DNA from: Pseudomonas sp. 21
GTDB taxonomy: Bacteria; Pseudomonadota; Gammaproteobacteria; Pseudomonadales; Pseudomonadaceae
Direction: 5' to 3'
Assembly (NCBI RefSeq): GCF_000955805.1
Contig: NZ_JYOA01000007.1
Coordinates: 441,272-505,271, forward strand
DNA: 64,000 nucleotides
A program made the position numbers and the translations under genes. The notes under the pieces are model-generated. The model made no database searches. It worked only from the letters and a program-made list of their open reading frames with translations, and was not told where the DNA came from. This document shows, piece by piece, positions 26,879 through 35,294 of the stretch; positions within the stretch are counted from its first letter, which is position 1; each line of letters begins with the position of its first letter.

Positions 26879-27469
26879 TCAGGCGTCCAGCAACTGCGCC
26901 TGGACACGACCCCGACTGAGGTCGCCGAGCATCTTCTGCAGTGGCTCGACCTGGGTGGTCGGCAGGTTCACTGTCATGTGCACGCCTTCCGCGCCAAAGC
27001 TTTCGTCTTCGACGCTGGCGCCGAGCGCCAGCACCCGCGCCTTGAACAACGCGTGCTCGGCGAAGTTGCAGTCGAATGCCAGCCGGCTGCTGGGCACCAG
27101 TTCGATGCGCTCGGCGTCCTGCAGGCACTTCGCCGCGCAGCCGCCATAGGCGCGGGCCAGGCCACCGGTGCCGAGCTTGATGCCGCCGAACCAGCGGCTG
27201 ACCACGACGACCACACGGTCCATGTCCTGCCCTTCGATGGCCACCAGCATGGGCCGGCCGGCGGTGCCGCCGGGCTCTCCGTCGTCACTGAAGCGGTACT
27301 GGTTGCCCAGTTTCCAGGCCCAGCAGTTGTGCCCGGCGCTGGCGTCCCGGTGCGCGGCGAGGAAGGCCTGGGCCTCGGCCTCGCTGGCGATGGGTGCGGC
27401 GACGCACTGGAAGCGGCTCTTGCGGATGTCTTCTTCGTACCGGGAGAGGCCGGCGAGGGTGAAACTCAT
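26879..27469 (-). CDS. YigZ/IMPACT family protein
   Basis: 196-residue protein of the YigZ/IMPACT (UPF0029) family. The N-terminal core has KSRFQCVAAPIASEAEAQAFL and AGHNCWAWKLG. The family signature DDGEPGGTAGRPML and VVVVVSRWFGGIKLGTGGLARAYG follow. The C-terminal ~65 residues match the DUF1949 ferredoxin-like fold. Human IMPACT regulates translation and bacterial YigZ is uncharacterised, possibly ribosome-associated. The start overlaps the stop of the upstream TetR gene by 4 bases, so the two are coupled. Confidence 0.88.
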   Translation of the reverse strand: MSFTLAGLSRYEEDIRKSRFQCVAAPIASEAEAQAFLAAHRDASAGHNCWAWKLGNQYRFSDDGEPGGTAGRPMLVAIEGQDMDRVVVVVSRWFGGIKLGTGGLARAYGGCAAKCLQDAERIELVPSSRLAFDCNFAEHALFKARVLALGASVEDESFGAEGVHMTVNLPTTQVEPLQKMLGDLSRGRVQAQLLDA

Positions 27470-28137
27470 GCCGAGGCCGGCGGCGGCGTCAGCCCGCAAC
27501 CCTTGAGGATGATGCGGATCAGGTTGTCGCTGGCATCGCTGAAGTCCTGCTTGGACAGGCGTTTGCGGCCGGTGACGAAGCCGATCTGGGTGGCGAAGTC
27601 GGCGTAGTGCTGGGTGCTGCTCCAGATCAGGAAGATCAGGTTCACCGGGTCCACGGCGTCCATCCTGCCGGCATCGATCCAGGCCTGGAACACGGCGGCG
27701 CGGCCGGCGAACCAGGTGCGGTAGTCCTGGCTGAAGTGCTCGGACAGGCATTCGCCACCGCTGATGATCTCCATGGCGAATACCCGCGAGGCCTGCGGGT
27801 AGCGGCGGGAGAACTCCATCTTGGCTCGGATGTAGGTCGCCAGCGCGACGGCCGGGTCGTCATCCACGGTAAGGTGGTTGAAGGTGCTGTCCCACAGTTC
27901 GAGGATGTTGCTCAGCACCGCCACGTACAGCCCCAGCTTGTTGCTGAAGTAGTAGTGCAGGTTGGCCTTGGGCAGGCCGACGCGCTGGGCGATGGTGTTC
28001 ATGCTGGTGCCCTTGAAGCCGTGGCGGGCGAACTCCTCCTCGGCGGCGGCGAGGATGGCTTCCTCGTTCTTCTGGCGAATGCGGCCGGCGGGCTTTTCGC
28101 CGTTGGGCGCGGTATGGGCGGGTACCTGGAGGGTCAT
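27466..28137 (-). CDS. TetR-family regulator, RutR-like
   Basis: 223-residue TetR-family repressor. The helix-turn-helix is ILAAAEEEFARHGFKGTSMNTIAQRVGLPKANLHYYFSNK (residues about 28-68). The C-terminal domain (ISGGECLSEHF, DPVNLIFLIWSSTQHYADFATQI) resembles RutR/YcdC, which senses pyrimidines in E. coli. In P. aeruginosa a similar regulator sits near xdh genes as far as I recall, so a purine or pyrimidine ligand is plausible but unproven. It is cotranscribed with the YigZ gene. Confidence 0.85.
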   Translation of the reverse strand: MTLQVPAHTAPNGEKPAGRIRQKNEEAILAAAEEEFARHGFKGTSMNTIAQRVGLPKANLHYYFSNKLGLYVAVLSNILELWDSTFNHLTVDDDPAVALATYIRAKMEFSRRYPQASRVFAMEIISGGECLSEHFSQDYRTWFAGRAAVFQAWIDAGRMDAVDPVNLIFLIWSSTQHYADFATQIGFVTGRKRLSKQDFSDASDNLIRIILKGCGLTPPPASA

Positions 28138-28213
28138 GCGGGATGTCCGTGCATTGAGCGGGGGCGCTGCATGGATAACCCAGGCGGGTGGCGGGATTCA
28201 AGGGCGAGGCGTG

Positions 28214-28258
28214 AAAAAGGGCAGGAACCGGGCTCGCCAGGCGATCCGGCTCCCGCCC
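28214..28258 (-). terminator. Terminator of the secreted-protein gene
   Basis: On the minus strand GGGCGGGAGCCGG, a 14-base loop, CCGGTTCCTGCCC, then TTTTT. The 13-bp stem has two G-U pairs. It is 41 bases past the stop at 28299. Confidence 0.8.
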
Positions 28259-28298
28259 CTACCGCGGCAGCCCCCGGGAGCGGGCCGGGGGCATGGCA

Positions 28299-28784
28299 TC
28301 ACTTGGTGGTGCCGGTGGTGCCGCTGGTGCCAGAGCTGTGGTGGCCGCCGCCACCGCCGTGGTTGCCGATGGCAGCGCCAATTGCAACGACCGCGGCACC
28401 GATGCCGACGGCTTCACCGACGGTCAGTTGGCCGTACAACGGAGTGGCCAGGCCCATGCCGGAGCAGGTCGGTGGCAGCGGAACGACGGCGCCGGCGCGG
28501 TCTTTGTCCGAGCCATTGGCAGCTTGCGCCTGATCCTTCTGGTCCTTCGTGGCGCCGCCCCACAGGGGCGCGCAATCGTTGGCAGCGACCACTGCCTTCT
28601 GTTCCTCTTTCGGCTCCTCTTTCACCGCTGCCGGCTGGGAACGGGTGATGACATCCTGGTAGAAGCCTTCCGCGTGGGTCTTGTCGTGCACTTCGGTCGC
28701 GGGAATGCCGGGGTGCCCGAGGGGCGCCGCCAGCACCGGGGTAGCCAGGCTCGCGGCCATGGCCACGATCAACAGTTTCTTCAT
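28299..28784 (-). CDS. Secreted protein with Gly/His/Thr-rich tail, function unknown
   Basis: 161-residue exported protein. The signal peptide MKKLLIVAMAASLATPVLA is cut after VLA. The middle is Lys/Glu/Ala-rich with two Cys (about residues 70 and 107), which could form a disulfide. The end is a hydrophobic glycine/alanine stretch (VGEAVGIGAAVVAIGAAIG) followed by GGGGGHHSSGTSGTTGTTK. This tail recalls the small secreted YjbE-like proteins of exopolysaccharide loci, but that is only resemblance in composition. A good GGAG site precedes the ATG, and it has its own terminator. Confidence 0.8.
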   Translation of the reverse strand: MKKLLIVAMAASLATPVLAAPLGHPGIPATEVHDKTHAEGFYQDVITRSQPAAVKEEPKEEQKAVVAANDCAPLWGGATKDQKDQAQAANGSDKDRAGAVVPLPPTCSGMGLATPLYGQLTVGEAVGIGAAVVAIGAAIGNHGGGGGHHSSGTSGTTGTTK

Positions 28785-28937
28785 TGCTCACATCTCCTTC
28801 AGGTGAAGCTAAAGAGATGTAACGCTAAAGGCTGGAGACAGTTCGACCAACAGGCTGCGAGCCGGATGGCCTGTCGGCAACTTCCGAAAGATTTGGGGAT
28901 ATTGGTGCAGGCTCACGAAACTGCCGGACAACGCCTG

Positions 28938-28969
28938 AAAAGACCGACCCCGCCAGGCGGCGGGGTCGG
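28938..28969 (-). terminator. Terminator of the Tsx-like porin gene
   Basis: CCGACCCCGCC-GCCT-GGCGGGGTCGG followed by TCTTTTC on the minus strand; perfect 11-bp arms 10 bases past the stop. Confidence 0.88.
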
Positions 28970-28978
28970 AGGGGAACA

Positions 28979-29815
28979 CTAGAAGTGGTACTTGACCAGC
29001 GCGCTGACGGTGTTCTGGTCGGTGGTGAAGTACTGCGAATCCTTGATGCCGTACTTGTCGGACCAGTAGTCGTACTCGATACCCACGTACAGGTGCTTCG
29101 CCTCGTAGCCCAGGGACTTGCCCAGGTCGTACTTCAGCTGCGGGTTGAAGTGCAGGTTGGCGTGGTAGTCCGACTGGTTGCGGTGGCTGGAGCTGGCGTC
29201 CTTGTTGTTCACGACCCAGTCCATGAAGCCGTCGAACAGGATGTCGGAGTTGCCGACCGGGAAGGTGATGGCCCACGCCGGAGTGATCTGCCAGGCACCG
29301 GACGGCACACGGTTACCGTCGGGCTTGCGGTAGTAGAAGTTCAGCTGGAAGTAATCGAAGCCCGGCAGCGCCAGGTCGAAGCCCGGACCGACCAGGTAGG
29401 ACTCGACATCGCCTTCGCCGAACTCGTAGGTGGTTGCCAGCAGCACATCCTTGACCGGACCGAAGGACAGGTCGGCACCGGTGATCTTGCCGAACGACAG
29501 ACGCGGGCTGAACTCGCCGTAGTAGGTGTTCTTGCCGTTGGTGCCGCTTTCCTTGCCGTTGTAGTTGATCTGGTCGACGAAGAACCAGATGTCGCCCCAG
29601 GTCCAGGCGCTCGCGCTCTCGAAGGTGAAGGTCTGCTGGATCGGCGGATCGACCTTGAAGTTCTTGCCCCACAGGTAGGACAGGCTTTCGTTGTGCCAGA
29701 TCAGCGGGCCATCGTTGCTGGCCGGGGCCGGCTCCAGGTCTTCACCGCCAGCCATGGCCTGCCCGGCCGCGAGCAGCCCGCCGGCGAGCAGCAGGGATGC
29801 GAGAGTGCGAGTCAT
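28979..29815 (-). CDS. Tsx-like outer-membrane nucleoside channel
   Basis: 278-residue outer-membrane beta-barrel of the nucleoside-channel (Tsx) family. It has a signal peptide (LASLLLAGGLLAAGQAMAG) and alternating aromatic beta-strands (FTFESASAWTWGDIWFFVDQINY, YFQLNFYYRKPDG, VGIEYDYWSDKYGI). It ends in the C-terminal aromatic signature YHF needed for barrel assembly. Nearby xdhABC, the RutR-like regulator and 8-oxoguanine deaminase are consistent with nucleoside or base salvage. It diverges from an araC-type gene across a palindrome-rich 578-base gap. Confidence 0.86.
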   Translation of the reverse strand: MTRTLASLLLAGGLLAAGQAMAGGEDLEPAPASNDGPLIWHNESLSYLWGKNFKVDPPIQQTFTFESASAWTWGDIWFFVDQINYNGKESGTNGKNTYYGEFSPRLSFGKITGADLSFGPVKDVLLATTYEFGEGDVESYLVGPGFDLALPGFDYFQLNFYYRKPDGNRVPSGAWQITPAWAITFPVGNSDILFDGFMDWVVNNKDASSSHRNQSDYHANLHFNPQLKYDLGKSLGYEAKHLYVGIEYDYWSDKYGIKDSQYFTTDQNTVSALVKYHF

Positions 29816-29903
29816 GCTTTGCTCCTAATTCAGTGCAGTCGTGTTGCATTTTTAATTGTCGGTGGAACCTGTCCATCCGGTCAGGCCTGGCGAGGAAAAG
29901 CAA

Positions 29904-29917
29904 GATTGGCGCCAATC
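29904..29917. promoter_or_regulatory. Perfect 14-bp palindrome upstream of the Tsx-like gene
   Basis: GATTGGCGCCAATC, about 90 bp before the porin start, is a candidate dimeric operator. I do not know the cognate regulator. Confidence 0.45.
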
Positions 29918-30105
29918 CTGACCATATGTTCCACTTTTATGACGAATCCCTCGGGATCCGCTCCTTTGGCAGAGAAGACGCAGGTGCACGGGCCGGGCCA
30001 TTTCCTGACTCACAGGACAACTTCGCCTGTTTCGAGGGCACCGGCCCCAACAGGAAGCACTGCATTGGCGATCGCCGACCAGAAGATTGGATACATGACA
30101 AACCT

Positions 30106-30134
30106 GTGTTGAAACGAATCAACACAAATTGTGT
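30106..30134. promoter_or_regulatory. Overlapping palindromes between the porin and araC genes
   Basis: GTGTTG-N8-CAACAC (30106-30125) runs into the perfect 13-bp palindrome ACACAAATTGTGT (30122-30134), which is followed by GTATAC. This looks like a regulator-binding region. The other parts of 29816-30393 hold no gene. Confidence 0.5.
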
Positions 30135-30393
30135 ATACAACTATCTTGTGGGAAATCTACACAACAGCCGTCGGAACACACCACGCGTTTTTCCGGGCGC
30201 GGATGATGCCAGACAAGGGCGCTCACCACACCTGCCAGAACGCCTCGGGCCGCCCGGCGGTCGAGCTGTCGGGTGCCTTCCCCAGGGCTCGAACGCCGCC
30301 GTTCGGGTCGACAACGGCGCTGATCCGGCTTGAGGTGGGCGGGGCGGCCTGCCAGACTTCGATCCTCCAGCGATATTTTCCAAAGCTATACCG

Positions 30394-31185
30394 ATGAAAG
30401 GACAAGCTCCCGAACTGCAACGCCTGATCCCGGTGCTCGACCGCCTGCCGCGGCCGGTCTATGCGCGCGCCGAGCGTCTGCGCGCGGGTTCCTGGACCAG
30501 CAAGCACCATCACGCCTGGGTGCAGCTGTCCTACGCCATCACCGGGGTGCTGGGTGTACACACGGCCGAAGGCAGCTTCTTTGCGCCACCGCAGCGGGCC
30601 ATCTGGATTCCGGCGTTCCTCGACCATGAAGTGGTGACCTCGACCCAGGCGGAAATGCGCAGCCTGTACATCCGCGACGACGCCTGCCGGTGGGCGCCAG
30701 ACCGTTGCCGGGTGCTGGAGGTGACACCACTGGCACGCGAGCTGATCAAGAGCTTCTGCGAGCTGCCGGTGGATTATCCACAGGGCGACAGCGCCGAATC
30801 ACGACTGGTGGAAGTGCTGCTGGACCAGTTGCGCGACCTGCCGGAAGTCGCCTTCTCCCTGCCGATGCCGCAGGAGGGCCGGCTGCTGCAGTTGTGCCAG
30901 ACGCTGATCGACCATCCCACCGACAGCCACACCCTGGGCGACTGGGCGCAGCGCATTGGCACCTCGGAGAAGACCCTGTCGCGGCTGTTCCAGCGCGAGA
31001 CCGGGATGACCTTCCGCCTGTGGCGCCAGCGCCAGCGACTGCTTGCTTCCCTCGGTTCGCTCGAGGCGGGCGACAGCGTGACGGCGGCGGCGCTGGATTG
31101 CGGGTATGACTCCACCTCGGCGTATATCGCGTCGTTCAAGGGGTTGTTCGGGTTTACGCCGGGCGATTTGTTCCGCCAGAGGTAG
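30394..31185 (+). CDS. AraC-family transcriptional regulator with cupin sensor
   Basis: 263-residue AraC-type regulator. The N-terminal ~100 residues form a cupin sensor (HHHAWVQLSYAITGVLGVH, WIPAFLDHEV). The C-terminal ~100 residues carry two helix-turn-helix units (LGDWAQRIGTSEKTLSRLFQRETGMTF and ALDCGYDSTSAYIASFKGLFGFTP). The overall form resembles NimR-type repressors that control adjacent efflux or transport genes. Its target could be the divergent porin gene or the kgtP-like gene 354 bases downstream. The Shine-Dalgarno sequence before 30394 is weak. Confidence 0.87.
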   Translation: MKGQAPELQRLIPVLDRLPRPVYARAERLRAGSWTSKHHHAWVQLSYAITGVLGVHTAEGSFFAPPQRAIWIPAFLDHEVVTSTQAEMRSLYIRDDACRWAPDRCRVLEVTPLARELIKSFCELPVDYPQGDSAESRLVEVLLDQLRDLPEVAFSLPMPQEGRLLQLCQTLIDHPTDSHTLGDWAQRIGTSEKTLSRLFQRETGMTFRLWRQRQRLLASLGSLEAGDSVTAAALDCGYDSTSAYIASFKGLFGFTPGDLFRQR

Positions 31186-31205
31186 GGTCTGTGCCGGCTG
31201 CTAGC

Positions 31206-31272
31206 AATCGCGGACGGAGTCCGCTCCCACGCGAGGTCAGGCTTTGGGTGGGAGCGGACTCCGTCCGCGATT
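31206..31272. repeat. Inverted REP pair (GGACGGAGTCC type, TCCCAC ends)
   Basis: Both arms share the CTCCG/CGGAG centre and the variant outer end TCCCAC/GTGGGA. The rest of the 31186-31539 gap holds no gene. Confidence 0.85.
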
Positions 31273-31539
31273 GGCTGAATCCCCCACCGAAACCACGCCG
31301 AAGCGCCTTGCTACCGGCGCCACCTATCGGCGGATTTCCGCTCAAGCCCCTCTTCAATCGGCGCCGCTTCGCCTGTCCGCATCATCCAGAAAACGGCTAG
31401 ACCTCTAGTGCCACACGGCTTTCGCGCATTGGCACGCTGCCTGCTATCGCCCTCGACACTGCGCCGCCCTCGCGGCGCGCCGGCGTGACGTAACCCGTAG
31501 TCCGCACGCCTGACGACAACAACGACAAGAGGAATACCC

Positions 31540-32847
31540 ATGGATAGCGCAAGCGCCGTCTCCGCTTCTGCCGCACCCCGCACGACTTCCCAGCGCATCA
31601 AGTCGATCTTCAGTGGCTCGGTCGGCAACCTGGTCGAGTGGTACGACTGGTACGTCTACGCCGCCTTCTCGCTGTACTTCGCCAAGGCGTTCTTCCCCCA
31701 GGGCGACATGACCGCCCAGTTGCTGAACACCGCCGCGATCTTCGCCGTGGGCTTCCTGATGCGCCCGATCGGCGGCTGGTTGATGGGTATCTATGCCGAC
31801 CGCAAGGGCCGAAAAGCCGCCCTGCTGGCCTCGGTCCTGCTGATGTGCTTCGGCTCGCTGATCATCGCCCTGACCCCCAGCTATGAAACCATCGGCGTCG
31901 GCGCGCCGATCCTGCTGGTGCTCGCGCGCCTGCTGCAGGGCCTGTCGGTCGGCGGTGAATACGGCACTTCCGCGACCTACCTGAGCGAGATGGCCAACAA
32001 GGAGCAGCGCGGCTTCTTCTCCAGCTTCCAGTACGTCACCCTGATCTCCGGCCAGCTCATCGCCCTGGCGGTGCTGATCGTGCTGCAGCAGACCCTGACC
32101 GTCGAGCAGCTGGAAAGCTGGGGCTGGCGTATTCCGTTCTTCATCGGCGCGCTGTGCGCGGTGGTGGCCATGTTCCTGCGTCGCGGCATGGAAGAGACCG
32201 AGTCCTTCAGCACCAAGAAGGACGAGCCCAAGGAAAGCCTGATCCGCACCCTGTTCCGCCATCCCAAGGAAGTGCTGACCGTGGTCGGCCTGACCATGGG
32301 CGGCACCCTGGCCTTCTACACCTACACCACGTACATGCAGAAGTACCTGGTGAACACCGTGGGCATGAGCAAGAACGACTCGACCATGATCTCGGCGGCC
32401 ACGCTGTTCCTGTTCATGCTGCTGCAGCCCATCGTCGGCGCGCTGTCGGACAAGATCGGCCGTCGCCCGATCCTGATCGCCTTCGGCGTGCTGGGCACCG
32501 TGTTCACCTACCCGATCCTCAGCACCCTGCACACCATCGACACCTGGTGGGGCGCGTTCTTCCTGATCATGGCCGCGCTGGTCATCGTCAGCGGCTACAC
32601 CTCGATCAACGCCGTGGTGAAGGCCGAGCTGTTCCCCACCGAGATCCGCGCCCTGGGCGTGGGCCTGCCGTACGCCCTGACCGTGTCCATCTTCGGCGGC
32701 ACCGCCGAGTACGTGGCGCTGTGGTTCAAGAGCGTCGGCATGGAGAGCGGCTTCTACTGGTATGTCACCGCGTGCATCGCCTGCTCGCTGCTGGTCTACG
32801 TGACCATGAAGGACACCCAGAAGCACTCGAAGATCACCACCGACTGA
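31540..32847 (+). CDS. kgtP: MFS transporter of the MHS family, KgtP-like dicarboxylate permease
   Basis: 435-residue major facilitator with about twelve membrane spans, similar to E. coli alpha-ketoglutarate permease KgtP. Family motifs are GNLVEWYDWYVYAAFSLYFAKAFFP, GGWLMGIYADRKGRKAALL, RLLQGLSVGGEYGTSATYLSE and DKIGRRPIL. The substrate is probably 2-oxoglutarate or a related organic acid taken up with protons. It stands alone with tandem terminator hairpins downstream. Confidence 0.87.
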   Translation: MDSASAVSASAAPRTTSQRIKSIFSGSVGNLVEWYDWYVYAAFSLYFAKAFFPQGDMTAQLLNTAAIFAVGFLMRPIGGWLMGIYADRKGRKAALLASVLLMCFGSLIIALTPSYETIGVGAPILLVLARLLQGLSVGGEYGTSATYLSEMANKEQRGFFSSFQYVTLISGQLIALAVLIVLQQTLTVEQLESWGWRIPFFIGALCAVVAMFLRRGMEETESFSTKKDEPKESLIRTLFRHPKEVLTVVGLTMGGTLAFYTYTTYMQKYLVNTVGMSKNDSTMISAATLFLFMLLQPIVGALSDKIGRRPILIAFGVLGTVFTYPILSTLHTIDTWWGAFFLIMAALVIVSGYTSINAVVKAELFPTEIRALGVGLPYALTVSIFGGTAEYVALWFKSVGMESGFYWYVTACIACSLLVYVTMKDTQKHSKITTD

Positions 32848-32862
32848 TTGGGCTTCCTGCCC

Positions 32863-32893
32863 AGGCCCCGGCGCACACTCTCCGGGGCTTTTT
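32863..32893 (+). terminator. Terminator of the kgtP-like gene
   Basis: GCCCCGG-N10-CCGGGGC followed by TTTTT. Confidence 0.88.
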
Positions 32894-32899
32894 ATCCAC

Positions 32900-32923
32900 A
32901 AGGCCCGGCGCATGCCGGGCCTT
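32900..32923. terminator. Second hairpin after the kgtP-like gene
   Basis: AAGGCCCGGC-GCAT-GCCGGGCCTT, a perfect 10-bp stem 7 bases after the first terminator; only a short T-stretch follows. Confidence 0.6.
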
Positions 32924-32990
32924 GTCGTTTCTGCGGTGACGCGCGACGCTGCGCTATCCTCGCCAGCGTCACGGTCGCGTAGCCAATCCC

Positions 32991-33614
32991 ATGAGCCCTT
33001 CCCCCTTTCCCGCCGGCACGTTGAGCGCGCGCGCCCTGCGCGGCGCCCACAGCGGGCCGTTCGATCTCGACCTGGAACCCGGCCACTGCACGGTGCTCAG
33101 CGGCCCTTCGGGGGTCGGCAAGAGCCTGCTGCTGCGCCTGCTCGCCGACCTCGACCCGAACCAGGGCGCGGTCAGCCTCGGCGGGGTCAACCGCGAGAGC
33201 CAGCCGGCCCATGTCTGGCGACGCTGGGTGACCTACGTGCCGGCCGAATCCGGCTGGTGGGAAGACGACGTCGCCGCGCACTTCACCGACCTCGACGGCG
33301 CCCGCCGGCTGCTCCCGCAGCTCAATCTCGACCCGGCGCGGCTGCAGGTGCAGGTCGCGCACCTGTCCACCGGCGAACGGCAGCGCCTGGCCCTGCTGCG
33401 CGCTCTGGTGCAACGCCCGCATTTCCTGCTGCTGGACGAACCCACCGCCGCGCTGGACCCGGACAATCGCGAGCAGGTCGAACGCCTGCTGCTGGCGGCC
33501 AAGGCGCAGGGCATGGGCCTGCTGGTGGTGACCCACGATGCCGACCAGGCGCAGCGCCTCGGCGAGCGGCAGCTGCACCTGGACCACCACGGACTGACGG
33601 AACTGCGCCCATGA
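32991..33614 (+). CDS. fetA: ABC transporter ATPase, FetA/YbbL family
   Basis: 207-residue compact ATPase. Walker A is GPSGVGKS, the signature is LSTGERQRLALLRAL (Thr replacing the second Gly-type residue), Walker B is FLLLDEPTAALD and the H-loop is VVTHDADQ. It forms a pair with the FetB-type permease, with a 4-base overlap (ATGA). In E. coli FetAB is an iron exporter that protects against peroxide stress, so iron or metal export is inferred. Confidence 0.85.
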   Translation: MSPSPFPAGTLSARALRGAHSGPFDLDLEPGHCTVLSGPSGVGKSLLLRLLADLDPNQGAVSLGGVNRESQPAHVWRRWVTYVPAESGWWEDDVAAHFTDLDGARRLLPQLNLDPARLQVQVAHLSTGERQRLALLRALVQRPHFLLLDEPTAALDPDNREQVERLLLAAKAQGMGLLVVTHDADQAQRLGERQLHLDHHGLTELRP

Positions 33615-34411
33615 CGCCGCTGCAATTGAGCGTGCCGGAGCTGGCCCTGGCGGGGCTGCTGATCATCGCGGCGGCGGCACTGTCCTGGGCGCTGCGCCTG
33701 GGCCTGCAACGCACGCTGCTGATCTCCACCGCGCGCCTGGTGGTGCAACTGGTGCTGGTGGGATTCTTCCTGCGCCAGGTGTTTGCACTGTCTTCGCCCT
33801 GGCTGACGGCGCTGGTAATCGCCGTGATGCTGGGCGCGGCGACCTACGAGGTCGGCTCGCGGCAGCGCCGCCGACTGACCGGCCTCTGGCACCTGGGCAT
33901 CGGCGGCAGCGCGGTCGGCATCGCCACCCTGGGCATCGCCCTGTTCGCCCTGGCCGGCAGCCTGCGGCCAACCCCGTGGTACGACGCGCGCCACGCCATT
34001 CCGCTGGTGGGCATCATCCTCGGCACGGCGATGAACGCCGCCAGCCTGGCGCTGAACCAGGTGTTCGCCAACGTCACCCGCGAGCGCGCCTCCATCGAGG
34101 CGCGCCTGGCCCTGGGTGCCGACCGCCACACTGCACTCAGCGGGCCGATCCGCCGCGCGCTCTACACCGGGTTGATTCCCACGCTGAACCAGATGGCCGC
34201 CGCCGGCATCATCACCCTGCCGGGCATCATGACCGGCCAGATCCTCGCCGGCATGGACCCACTGGATGCCGCGCGCTACCAGATCCTGCTGATGTTCCTG
34301 CTCGCCGGCGCCGGATTCATCGCCGCACTGGGCGCGGTGTACCTGTCGCTGTGGCGGCTGACCGACCCGCGCGAGCGCCTGCGCCTGGATCGCCTGCGTG
34401 CCGACGATTGA
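33611..34411 (+). CDS. fetB: ABC transporter permease, FetB/YbbM family
   Basis: 266-residue membrane protein of the UPF0014/FetB family with about seven spans. Typical text is QRTLLISTARLVVQLVLVGFFL, IPLVGIILGTAMNAASLALN, RASIEARLALGADRHTAL, the coupling region, and AGIITLPGIMTGQILAGMDP. It starts within the fetA stop. Function by homology is metal export with FetA; the substrate has not been shown for Pseudomonas to my knowledge. Confidence 0.87.
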   Translation: MTPLQLSVPELALAGLLIIAAAALSWALRLGLQRTLLISTARLVVQLVLVGFFLRQVFALSSPWLTALVIAVMLGAATYEVGSRQRRRLTGLWHLGIGGSAVGIATLGIALFALAGSLRPTPWYDARHAIPLVGIILGTAMNAASLALNQVFANVTRERASIEARLALGADRHTALSGPIRRALYTGLIPTLNQMAAAGIITLPGIMTGQILAGMDPLDAARYQILLMFLLAGAGFIAALGAVYLSLWRLTDPRERLRLDRLRADD

Positions 34412-34459
34412 GCGGCGCTGGCGTATGCTGGGCACCTTTCCCCGCCACAGGAGCCTGCC

Positions 34460-35143
<684 letters not shown>

Positions 35144-35178
35144 CGAGTCGCGCCGTGGGCGTTACCATGCGCCCACGC

Positions 35179-35259
35179 CTGACTCCAGAGTCAGCGAACC
35201 TGGATCAGCAGACAGGGTGAACACTGAGCTGGCTTCCCATGAACCCATGGAGCCGGCTC
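35179..35259 (+). promoter_or_regulatory. Structured leader of the 8-oxoguanine deaminase gene
   Basis: CTGACTC-CA-GAGTCAG (35179-35194) has perfect 7-bp arms. A larger hairpin (35226-35259) pairs GAGCTGGCTTCCCATG with CATGGAGCCGGCTC around AACC. A GGAG ribosome site follows at 35282. I do not recognise a known riboswitch class. Confidence 0.5.
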
Positions 35260-35294
35260 GAACGAACGGCTCCGTCCGTTTGGAGAATTCATCC

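Noticed and set aside
29797-30333. 178-codon ORF in the porin-araC gap
   Set aside because: The composition is low in recognisable motifs, it covers the palindromes and the -35/-10-like AT-rich DNA, and it has no ribosome site.
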